Positions 47,801-57,293 of a stretch of DNA of 64,000 nt are shown here, piece after piece. Both the position numbers and the translations under genes were made by a program. This DNA is from Pelodera strongyloides. Its lineage: Eukaryota > Nematoda > Chromadorea > Rhabditida > Rhabditidae. Location: contig JAANDG010000429.1 in NCBI GenBank assembly GCA_036852015.1, positions 62,001 through 126,000 on the forward strand, written 5' to 3'. How positions within the stretch are numbered: the stretch's first letter is position 1; each line of letters starts with the position of its first letter. The notes beneath the pieces were generated by a model. It did no database searches, had not been told where the DNA came from, and saw nothing but the letters and a program-made list of their open reading frames with translations.

Positions 47801-50800
47801 CGTTTGTTTATTAATATTTAAGAAAATGGTAAGTAAGCAATATTGTGTGTAACTGAGAGTTTTTGGTGACGTGAGTTCAACTCCAGTATATAACATTTTA
47901 CACAGTGAACTGTTAATAATCCTTTCCTATTTTTTTCTTAGTTGTGCCTTTTTTTAGATAAATTGGTATACTATGACTCTGACGCGCACTTGGAGAGTGT
48001 GAAGAAGTGGGACGAATTTTGTCAACGAGAGAGTTCCCGGGACAGTGCTTTTGTGGAGAGACTCCAGACGGCCATGCAGATTATAGGGAAGATTCTGGAG
48101 GAGTATCCGTTAGTCAATTTGTATAATGTTGAATGGTGAGAGAAGCAGAATAATCATAGAATGCAGAGTGTATAATAAGCAAACTTTGAAACACTTTGTT
48201 TTACCACGCTTGGATGAAGATGCACATTTCTGGAAGATTATTATAGAAGACTATAGTAAAAGATTATTGTAGGTGAGAATGTAGTGTATTGTAGATTTTC
48301 CCATTCACTTAAACCTTATTACAGGTTGAAGAACGTGTCACTGTCGTTCAACGGTGGAAAAGACTGTACGATCTTGTTACACATGCTGAGAGTACAAGTT
48401 GACAGGTAGGAGGTGTTTTATTTAGTTACACTGTATTTCTGAGTATGTACATGTGCGTATCTGCGCTACGTGTGTGTGTGTGTGCCTGTATGTGTGTGTG
48501 TGTGTTTGTGTGCCTGTGTGTGTCCGTGTGTGTATGTGTGCGTGCGTGAGTGTGTGTGTGAGTGTGTGTGTGTGGTCTAAAGGCTAGCGCGTTTTCGTGC
48601 GAATCACGCGACTCGGGAACGTTGTGTTTGTAGTTCGAAATGCTTTTTTTTGTATGTGAGTTAGGCTCGATGGCCCGGGGCGAAAGCGTTCTTTCCAATA
48701 CTGTAGACGTAGACATTAAGCTCTTGTTTCATATTCCAGAAAGTATGGTCCAGGCATGCCCATCCACGGATTCCACATCATGTGCGAAGATCAGTTTCCA
48801 GAGCTGAGCCAGTTTATTATAGACGCGGCGAAGAAGTGAGACTTTTGTATTTTTGTGGATTTTTCTTTTCCTCATTTCTTTGTTCTTCACCTTTCGAGTT
48901 TAATTGTTAGGAAGGACCCTCGCATGAATACCCAAAAAGAGACTGCAAGTACTCTGGTCCTCAGGCGCGCAGCACGCAAATGCTGCGTCCGCGGGAAAAG
49001 ATAGCAAATTTGCACTGAAATATTCGAGACACGGAGAAACCTCTTTTCTTTTCTGCGTCTCCGCCTTTCCCATGTTAAAAAGTGATCTCTTTTCCGCGGA
49101 CGCAGTTACGCATTTGCGCGCTGCGCACCTGAGAACGTAGTAAGCGTGTTATTGAGGAAAGCGTCATCGCCTATCACCTATGTTGTACTTTTCGCTTCAT
49201 GCATATTTCCTGTCTTCAGATACAATATCGTTGTTACTGAGGTGCCCGGTCCGTTGAAGTCGGGCCTTGAGCAGTTGAAGTCACAGAGACCGGAGCTGAC
49301 CGCAGTACTGATGGGCAGCAGGGCGACGGATCCGAGAGGGAAATATATGAGGTTGGGGACTTGGCATGAGGTTTGTTGGGACTTCAATGTTGGGTATTTG
49401 AAGTGTAGCTCGTCTGCGTTGCTCGCTTGTGAAGTAAATAACTGACAAAGAGACGATGGTAGTGGGAGGATTGAAGAAACCAGCTATTTACATTGCTAAT
49501 GAAACATTGGTTTGTGCGGTGACAGACGCAGGAAAGAGCGGACTATTTTTGGGTGTTAATATAAAGCCGCGTTCGAGTTGGGGAAAAGTTGGTGGAATTC
49601 CGGAATTCCACCGTTCGAGTTGGACGGAAAAACGTGCGTGGAAAAGCAAAAATACCGTAGTGGAATCGTTGTGGGCTTATATTTTTAACCACTGCAGGAG
49701 CCAAGAATGACGCTTGACCCCGACGGTTGGGGTTAAATAGCGGAAAAACATTTACGTTTCCGCTGTGCCATCTCGAACGGTGGAATTCCGGAATTCCACA
49801 ATTTTTCCCAACTCGAACGCGGCTTAAAGGTTTATTGATAAAATCGAGAAAATAAGAACCAGGTCCCACAGATTAAATGGTTCAAGTCCTTTACCACTTA
49901 CGGGGAACATAAAATAAAAATAAAAATAACTACGAATAGGTATTGGGAGAGAGATACTTGGCGCCTAGGGAGGGAACTGTGGAAAATAGAGGGAGAATAA
50001 GAGCATAGGTATAAAATAAGAAACAGGGAGTAGTAAGAGAGAGAGAGAGAGAGAGAGGGAGAATAACCATAATTGGGTGAAGCTCTTACATTCAGCTCAC
50101 CTGTTCAATGGACCGACAGTGAATGGCCAAAGGTGTTGCGAGTATGTCCCCTCCTACCATGGTCCTACACAGATGTATGGAGAACTATACGAGGATTATG
50201 TGTACCGTACTGCCCGTTGTACGATATGGTAGGTTATGATGGGGTGTACTGTACTTTATTCTTTTAATTACTACTTACAATTAGTCTTCTAGTTGAGTTT
50301 ACACTGTTTACAGTGACTTCTTGAAAGGGCAGTAATTTGCAAACAAATCTAAAGAGTGTTATTTAGAGCTGTCTTTTTGTGGTTCGTATAATGGGTATTG
50401 AACACTGCTGTTTTGTACGTGAGCAGAGCGTAATATCCGGCAGCTTAGCCGTGATTCGATACAGAGTAAATAGTAGTAGCGTGTAGGTAGCCTACAAACA
50501 AGAACCTTAGAACTCCTACATACATTTCAAAATAGCGTCCCATTTCGAATTTGAGTGGTGTTTCCTTTCAGGGTTACACATCGCTTGGCAGCCGTGATAC
50601 CACAGTTCCTAACCCTCAATTACGTATTGTTAAAGATGGGAAAGTTCGGTGGGTTTTGTAGTTTTGTGAGAAATTTTTATAGGAAACTGATTTTGCAGGC
50701 GCACAAGAGTTATATGCAAATTGTACGCCACTATGTAACTTTCCGCTCGACACTGTGGCACGTGTGACGTGGGTGTTTTGGGAAACATCTGCATACTACG

Positions 50801-52088
50801 TAAATGTATTACCGTATACTTGTTTTATCTGCCCGTTTATGGCGCGTGTATACGTTTCGCAAACCACCTGCCATATCACTTTAATATCAGCTTAAGAAAA
50901 GGCTTGTTTCTGGGGTCTCGATGTATGGCAACAATTGCTTCCAAGTATGACTTTAATTACCGTAGATTGGCACTACACGAGAACAACTACAGACCGCCAA
51001 AAAATGGTCCCGCGGCAGGTAGCCACAGGACTATTTTTTCGAGCGTGCATAAACTGTGCATTTTCGCCTCGTCTAGTACTCTGGTCTTCAATCGCGAACG
51101 CCCCTTCTTTTTGCCCCCCTACGCGGCTGGCTGGGGGTCCCCTGCGCGGTTGGCTGGGGGTGCGCTGCGCGGTTGAGCTCCCCGAGGCACCGCGCACCCA
51201 GCCGCGTAGTTTGCATACTACGCGGCTGGGTGCGCCCCCCTCTGCGCGGTACGCGGTTGGCTACGCCCGCACTGGAAACTGCGCGGCTGGCTACGCGTGC
51301 ACTCCAATTTGCGCGGCTGGCAGAAGGGGCGCTGCGCACCCAGGAACGTAGTATTATCAATGGTGATTTTTCTAACTTTCAAAGGTGTATGCAAAATCGT
51401 ACACGAGATGCACATTTGATACTTGTAAGCAAAATGCGCTGTTTTTGCCATACATCGAGACCCCATTCCACTGAGAGCCGATGAGTTGCGCGCCGCACCA
51501 TATCGGGAAACAAAATGCGCGCCGCAAAGGAATGGGAAACAAAATGCGCGCGGAATAGAAATGGCGCGCAAAGTGTTTCCCGAAAAGGTGCGGAAACGGT
51601 GCGGAAATGGTGCGGCGCGCAACTTGCGCTCCGCACCATTTCCGCACCTTTTCGGCAACGTTTTTGAAAGCGCTCGGAGGATCTGCCGTAAGTGCAGTTG
51701 CTGTACTAATATTTTTCCGCAAGCACAGGTCTCACATGTGTTGTGTGGCCGAGTGGTCAAAGGCGCTGTTCAGAGAAAGTATCTTACAAGAGTGTAGGGT
51801 TCGAATCCAACACGCTGCTTTCTTTTTGCAGTTGCTACTTTTCCCGCACCGTTTCCGCACCTTTTCGGCAACGGTTTGGGGGTGTTTCCCGCAACAGTTT
51901 GGGGGTGTTTCCCGCACCAAAACGGCAACCAGAGTCGGTGGAAAAACTTTTGCGGCGCGCATCAAATTCTTTTGCGGGAAACACCCCCAAACTGTTGCCG
52001 CGCGCAACTCTTGAGTTTCGTTGTCAGGATGTTGCCGGCCTATAAACTAACAGACGATGACCAGGAACGGCATGGGCGGAGCACATAG
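44875..52088 (+). CDS. flad-1: FAD synthase (FMN adenylyltransferase), complete, 14 exons, 509 aa
   Basis: Exons: 44875-44956, 45238-45332, 45578-45701, 45977-46092, 46404-46544, 46787-46941, 47104-47189, 47958-48108, 48325-48405, 48740-48835, 49220-49351, 50096-50228, 50572-50648, 52028-52088. The enzyme joins FMN and ATP to give FAD and pyrophosphate. Residues about 25-190 form the MoCF-like domain ([19 protein letters not shown] about 86-96, FPGVP). The C-terminal PAPS-reductase-like domain does the adenylation: SFNGGKDCT (about 324-332) is its nucleotide loop, with [11 protein letters not shown] and GYTSLGSRD further on. The last exon supplies [16 protein letters not shown], the expected C terminus. 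The N terminus [17 protein letters not shown] is basic and serine-rich, which may be a mitochondrial presequence, with a second Met at 12. The total of 510 codons including stop fits the animal family. Introns carry at least ten repeat elements. Confidence 0.94.
45032..45110. repeat. Family A element, short internally deleted copy 6
   Basis: TTAAAGCGAAAT and ATTTCGCTTTAA enclose 79 bp; CTGGTGTACTAGATGTGTTT is retained but the CCGGCCGG blocks are gone. flad-1 intron 1. Confidence 0.8.
45712..45950. repeat. Family A element, composite copy 7
   Basis: Right end is a typical family A terminus (CTCGATGTGTTTCAAAAACC, CCGGTATTTCGCTTTAA). The left end TTAAAGCGGTATGGGACG and the middle differ, so it is a hybrid or a related subfamily. 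flad-1 intron 3. Confidence 0.75.
46134..46149. repeat. Short TTAGGC telomere-type repeat
   Basis: TTAGGCTTAGGCTTAA, just over two units, in flad-1 intron 4. Confidence 0.6.
46319..46352. repeat. Three tandem GTGACGGAGAC units
   Basis: GTGACGGAGAC, GTGACGGAGAC and GTGACGAAGAC in a row in flad-1 intron 4, with a related GGGACGGAGACGTGTAC nearby at 46288. Confidence 0.8.
47250..47418. repeat. Family A element, copy 8
   Basis: TTACCGGCCGGTTTTTGAA at the left (outermost bases lost) and AACCGGCCGGTATTTAGCTTTAA-type right end. flad-1 intron 7. Confidence 0.85.
47418..47825. repeat. Tandem duplicated flank plus family A element, copy 9 (47540-47711)
   Basis: The segment 47418-47540 (GGTTCTTCGTCGGTCTGGTG, GCATATTTGTGGTATCA, ACCGTTTGTTTATTAATA) recurs at 47712-47825. 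Each follows a family A element, so element and flank were duplicated as a unit. Copy 9 itself has ACCGGCCGGTTCTTGAAACG and AAAACCGGTCGTTATTTCGC. Confidence 0.82.
48470..48574. repeat. TG microsatellite
   Basis: Interrupted GTGTGTG tract in flad-1 intron 9. Confidence 0.9.
48949..49142. repeat. GCGCGC-rich dispersed element, copy in flad-1 intron 10
   Basis: Collinear with 21434-21622. Begins AGTACTCTGGTCCTCAGGC and ends GCGCACCTGAGAACGTAGTA, an imperfect inverted pair. Interior CATGTTAAAAAG and TTCGCAGAC-like blocks are shared. Confidence 0.78.
49566..49826. repeat. Palindromic element with GCCGCGTTCGAGTTGGG termini
   Basis: GCCGCGTTCGAGTTGGGGAA and its inverse TTTTTCCCAACTCGAACGCG close 260 bp, and GTGGAATTCCGGAATTCCAC occurs beside each end as an internal palindrome. 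The right flank is TTAAA. Confidence 0.85.
49826..49938 (+). repeat. Dispersed repeat, copy 2
   Basis: Matches 41559-41700 over AAAGGTTTATTGATAAAA, AACCAGGTCCCACAGA and TTACGGGGAACAT. Confidence 0.75.
50036..50058. repeat. GA microsatellite
   Basis: AGAGAGAG run upstream of flad-1 exon 12. Confidence 0.9.
50911..51466. repeat. Inverted-repeat element GGGGTCTCGATGTATGGCAA with nested insertion
   Basis: GGGGTCTCGATGTATGGCAA (50912-50931) and its exact inverse (51445-51464) bound 0.55 kb. Between about 51069 and 51355 lies another unit that starts TAGTACTCTGGTCTTCA and ends GCGCACCCAGGAACGTAGTA, like the termini of 48949-49142. It contains GC-rich repeats of CGCGGCTGGCTGGGGG type. Last intron of flad-1. 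Confidence 0.8.
51483..52010 (+). mobile_element. tRNA-like element, copy 2, with both termini
   Basis: GAGTTGCGCGC at 51483-51493 and GCGCGCAACTC at 52000-52010 are exact 11-bp inverted termini. The interior is collinear with 11348-11870, including GGGGGTGTTTCCCGC repeats. It ends 17 bp before the last flad-1 exon. Confidence 0.8.
51737..51817 (+). other. tRNA-like core with intact box A and box B, copy 2
   Basis: TGTGGCCGAGTGG fits pol III box A and GGTTCGAATCC is a perfect box B. GTGTTG and CAACAC could close a short acceptor-like stem, but the anticodon and T stems do not form, so it is not a functional tRNA. Confidence 0.55.
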
Positions 52089-52092
52089 GAAC

Positions 52093-52098
52093 AATAAA
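52093..52098 (+). terminator. Probable poly(A) signal of flad-1
   Basis: AATAAA 5 nt after the flad-1 stop codon. The remaining 0.9 kb up to the convergent gene shows no coding sequence. Confidence 0.55.
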
Positions 52099-52269
52099 AC
52101 AATCGATACCGAATACCAGACATATTTATTAGGCAAACTATTGATTGATTCATAATTAATAAATGTTATGCAATATGAGAATTGCATTATCAATGTACAC
52201 GTATCACAAAACGCAGTTGACAGTTAAAACAATGCAATTACGTACAGTAGGGCTGTGTAAGAGTCTTAC

Positions 52270-52295
52270 TAAGCCTAAGCCTAAGCCTAAGCCTG
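52270..52295 (-). repeat. Interstitial telomere-type repeat, four units
   Basis: CTAAGCCTAAGCCTAAGCC, that is TTAGGC on the minus strand, about four perfect units. Confidence 0.9.
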
Positions 52296-53004
52296 CAAGC
52301 AAGGAAGAAATACCTATATGATGAATTATCGAACAAATAACATGGAATTATATTACAGTACAAATGAAGGTGTTTCTGGGCTTACGTAGGGGGTAAGCTT
52401 GGAGATTTTACAGATTTAGTCACAATATTACATTACGATAAAAAATCGCGAAAAAACTATAGCATTGTAAAATGTTACCATAAAAATGGGGTAAAGTTCT
52501 AGTCTTGGGAACATAGAGATTGAAAAGTTGTAAAGATTTATGTGTTTTTGTTGAGGTCTACGCTATTGCTTTGAATGTTAGGGAGTTTTTAGAGAAGTTT
52601 TATAAGGGGGTTTACGGGAGTTTTGTAAAGATCTAGATTGGTTTGGCACATTTGTACTCTTTAGTATTTAAGTTGTACAATGCTTGTTTAGTGATTTACG
52701 GCAGTTAAAGTTTAAGATTTAATTATTAATCACGTTTATTATACTTGGCGCCTAAAAGTGTTATTTAGCGGATCAGGCACAAAACCCAGCTTTGCGCAGT
52801 TCTATAAGACAAACATAAAAAGAACGTATACTAAATATTGCGCCTGACCCTTGCTTCAATAATTTTCTCCCCTGTTGTACGGAGTATGATTACCAGCAAT
52901 TGTACTACGGTATCAGGGTATCTGGGACATTATGGTATCATTATTAGTTTAGACTAGATATTATGAACCATTAGGAAGGCATTAGGGTAATTGTAATCCT
53001 AGAG

Positions 53005-56000
53005 TTATCCCCGTGGGGAGTCGTAGCGAAGTCCCTGAGTGGCCAAAGCAATTTGTTCCATTGAGAATGTGTCGAGACGAGCGCCTTCGGGCGTTTTCTG
53101 AAAGAAGAATGAAGTTTAAAGGGTAATGTAGTGATTGATTATTGGTTAGACGAATTAAAGTTCACAATGACATGAAATGCTTATCGTTTGTGCTGGAGCC
53201 TTTAGTTAAGTAGGAAACCTAACTATAACGTTCGCAGTTCTCATACCTGGCATGCATTATGGCCTTGTGCCTTGTGAAGATGGGAATTGAAACGTTGTGT
53301 TCTAATACTTTAGGGTTAGACTACTGGACTTACGTCTTAGTTAGATTTAGGAGTCATTTCGGTGAGGATACCGTAGGTTTGTACGTTTATATTTTGGCGA
53401 ATGTATGTATTACTGTATTACCTTGCACGTGACTCCTACTGTGCCACCAACTCCTGGAGTGTTCCAGACGGTGTATGTGTCAGGTTCGAGGAAGAGGGTA
53501 TCGAAGCCCTGGAATTATAGTAAACTAAAATGTTAATTAAATTGCGACACGAGGTTTCACCGTTAGACTGTGAAAATTATGTTGCTGAGCCGTGCGATAG
53601 CCGCACACCCCTTATCCGTGTACGCGCGGTTCTTTGCAAAAGATGTTAACGATCGAGGGCCGCTAGTGCGCGAGTATAGCGCGAGATGTGCGCGAACAAA
53701 ATCCCGCGTGTTTCAGGAGTTGACTGTATGGGGCGTGTTCCTTATTAAAATTTAGGACTATGTATAAGAAAATAAACAAAGACTCCACTAACCTTATATC
53801 TGTAAATGCATCCCACAGTGACCACTTTAGTCTTGTCGCCTTCTAATTCGCATGTTTGCTCGACACGAGAATCTTTGTCTTCCAAGTACCTAAGAGTTAT
53901 AGTTGTTATGGATGTAGCTCAGCTTTACCTTAGTTAATGTATAACCTTAGGTGGTGCATCCTTAGTTAATCAGTGTCTTACCGCCACGAAAATCCTATTA
54001 GCGTTAGCCTCTTACTGCGTACTCATTAGCTTTGGCTTACAATTAGTCTGTGTTTTGCCCTTTGACCTTATTGGGAAAGTAGAGACTAAAGAGACGAGTG
54101 CCAGAATAAAGTGTCCTGCTACGGTGTTACAAGGTTGTGTTATCTTGTTAGGTCCGCTTGTTGTAGATCAGCCAAGACAAAATTAGCATACCATCTACAT
54201 CCAATCACTTTCTCAACTGTCATTCCTGACTCGTCTCGGGCAACACAGGCGACTGGCTTCCTACCGTAGGAATCGGGTCGGATCTGTAAGTACGGTACTT
54301 TTAAGGTCTACTGTAGTTTGAGGAGTTTACTGTATCGTCCGGCGTTTTTTATCCCTCAACAGCAGTTCAGTGGAGTAACTATTGTGGTGGATACTGTAGT
54401 GAGTGTTTCCTTACCTGACATTGGAATACGGTGTTCTCGTGGTGGTATCTGTCTCCATCATAGAGTCTCTTCTGACGATATTGGCATCCAACGCAGATCT
54501 TCTGGGACTTACCACCCTTTTGCTTACAGTAGAAGATGTAGTCGCCATCCTGAATGTGTTGCGGTATAGAATCGGGGGTATAGAATCGGTTTAGTCGGGT
54601 GTCAGAAAAACGTTATGTAATTCAGAGGTTCAAGGTTAGCAAAAGCCTTCTAACACTTGCGTTATGTACATTGGTAATTGTTGTTTGTTTTAGTAATTGT
54701 TTTAGTACATTGAGACTATAATAATTGTACGAAGTACTGTATACGAAATACTATAGACTGGTTCACCCACCAGCCATTGCTTTCCGATACTGTAGTGTTC
54801 TCCATTGTGCACGCAACCTACACTGCATAGCGAGACCGAGCCGTTGTACTTCTTCAAGCATTCGTAGCTAAATATATAATTCTGTATTTCCTGCAGCTCG
54901 TTATGGATTACGCGGTACGTAGCCGTGTACGTGACGTGACGTGACATAATTGACATAACACGTTTATCTTAGCAGAGCTAGCATGTTTCTTGATGAGAGA
55001 CTACTAACAAGAAAATTGCATATTCTAGTAGGTGTCGAACATTTTTGTGGTCCAGTAACATATCTTTTGAGCACTACACACCTTCACAGTCACCTCAGTT
55101 ATGTTTCAAAAACCGGCTGTTACATCCCTTTAAAAATGAATGCTTACGTATAGTCTCCTAGATCGTAGCGTTCTCCAAGTGCCAATCGTTTGCTCTTATC
55201 GTGAGTGAGACATCCCTTGATCTCGGCTCGGAGGTAGGGACCGTCGGGGTCGCAGGAGAAGTAGTAGGTGTTCTAGAAAAATAGCAAGTTTGAATTTTGA
55301 CGTGGGAGTGTATTTTAGAGTTTGTGAAATGAGTCTGGAGTCTGTGATTAGTAATTATTTATTACTGAAGTTTTCTCATGTTTTATCGCAAAACGATGAA
55401 CTGGGCCTGAGCCTAAGCCTAAGCCTAAGCCTAGCGTCGTGATGGAATATTGCGTATTATGTCTTAAGAATATAGCATATTACTACGACCGAGCATTGCT
55501 TTTATTTACTTACTTCGTGATGGTGTAATCTTTCGAGATTTATCTCAACTGCACCACATCTTAGGGTACCTTTTGTCTTTCGAGGTGCTAGATGTTATTT
55601 TAAGAACTTGCCAATGTGGAAATTCTCGACTCAGTGAACCAATAAACTATTATTAAAGATTATGTTAAAATATAACGCTAGCTGATCTGGATTGATATAT
55701 TTAATTTATTAATTAATTACCAGAGGGTCAGTCCATGTCTCGCCCTTTCTAAGATGTGCTCCTTGCTCGCTTATACAAGCCGTAGTACGGTAGGTGATGT
55801 AGCCAGCGTCATCAAGTACGCACGTGATCTCGTATCTGGAATAGTATCAATGCAGGGTTGAGCATAATGTATGGGAGCAGGAGTCTAGCAAGGAAACCAA
55901 CAACTAGGTACTTGTCCTTTAGAGCCACAAACTACACAGTTTCATGTAGGGAATTTCATGCTGAACAACTTTGTCATAGTCAACTTTGTCATTCTGCACA

Positions 56001-57244
56001 ACTTGACCAAGTTTTCCAAGTTTTCCAAGTTTCAGGTTTTTTTTCTCTGAAGATGCGTAACGCCTAAACGTCGGAAATAAATGTGCTAAACATACTTTGT
56101 TTTCTTGGTTGGAATAAAGAATCGCACCACAACACTCTGAACTTTGTCATTGTCATGTTGAACTATGTGATTTATGGCTCTAAGGACAAACACTCCATTG
56201 ACGCCCCCCGTGTAAGCTCCCCGATGACTTAAGCTTAACCCAGTGGTAACTTATATTTCTGTGAAAGTCGGCTAAGGGCATGAAAGCTTTTAAAGCTCTC
56301 TAGCCTTGACCCAATTTCCCAAGGTCGAGAGTAATGCGCGAGAAAGAATCGAATAAAAAACCACGCAAGCGATTTGTAACATAAATATTTAACTTGAACT
56401 CATAATTTCTTTAGATTTTTGGAATTTTGAACCAATTTTATCGAAAAAATAAGGAACTGAATGAACAAATGTAAATGTTTGGAAATCATACCGGCCCGTT
56501 TTGGAAACGCATCGACTAGACCAGCATTCTTATGCAGCTTATGCAAATGAACATAAATTTAGAACAAAAAAATCGAGCTAAATTCGAGCAAATTAGCATA
56601 AATACGTAAGAATTCAGTTATCCACTATGCGTTTCAAAAACCGGCCGGTATTTCGCTTTAAAATATTAAGCAAGTTACCCTTTCGCGTCGAAAGATTCCC
56701 CAAGTGAGATCCTTGTATTGTCGTCGGTGAAGCATCCCCGTGGTGAGAGTTCTCCTCGCTCACATTGGTACCAGTATTTACCTGGAATTGGACAAGCTAT
56801 GAACTGTTAGCTTACGATTTGAACCCTTGTTAGGATAGCACTTGATCTTGCGAAGCACTGGGTAACCTATTGAACCTGTGTGAATTTCCTATGTTCTGAG
56901 TATCTGAAAAGTATAGCTTCCAAAATGTTATCCAAGATTTAACGGTTGGTATCCCTTGGTACCTTTTGCCTACTGGTTTGTAGTTCCCGCGCCATATGTT
57001 TTGATCTGGTCATTCATTATCAGTACATTAACTTGGCAAAAGTACTGAGAAAAAGCTGGCTTTCGCCGCCGCGATTCCGTCCTGGTTAGTTGATTTTCCG
57101 TTATTTTTTTGGTAGTGGAAATGGTAGCGGGGAACACGGCAGAAAAAGTGTTCGTGTGTTTCGCGATAAAAGACTATCAACTTATCAACTTTGAAGTCAT
57201 TTTTCTCCCCAATTTTACAAGACTTAAAGTGCAAGAGAGGGAGG

Positions 57245-57293
<49 letters not shown>

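Noticed and set aside
50649..50767. flad-1 ending at TAG 50661, or via an exon at 50699 reading [13 protein letters not shown]
   Set aside because: Both lack the family C terminus, while the exon at 52028 supplies [16 protein letters not shown] in the correct phase.
51119..51352. Overlapping open frames on both strands in the GC-rich repeats
   Set aside because: They arise from repeated CGCGGCTGGCT-type units inside a nested element; no splice or family support.
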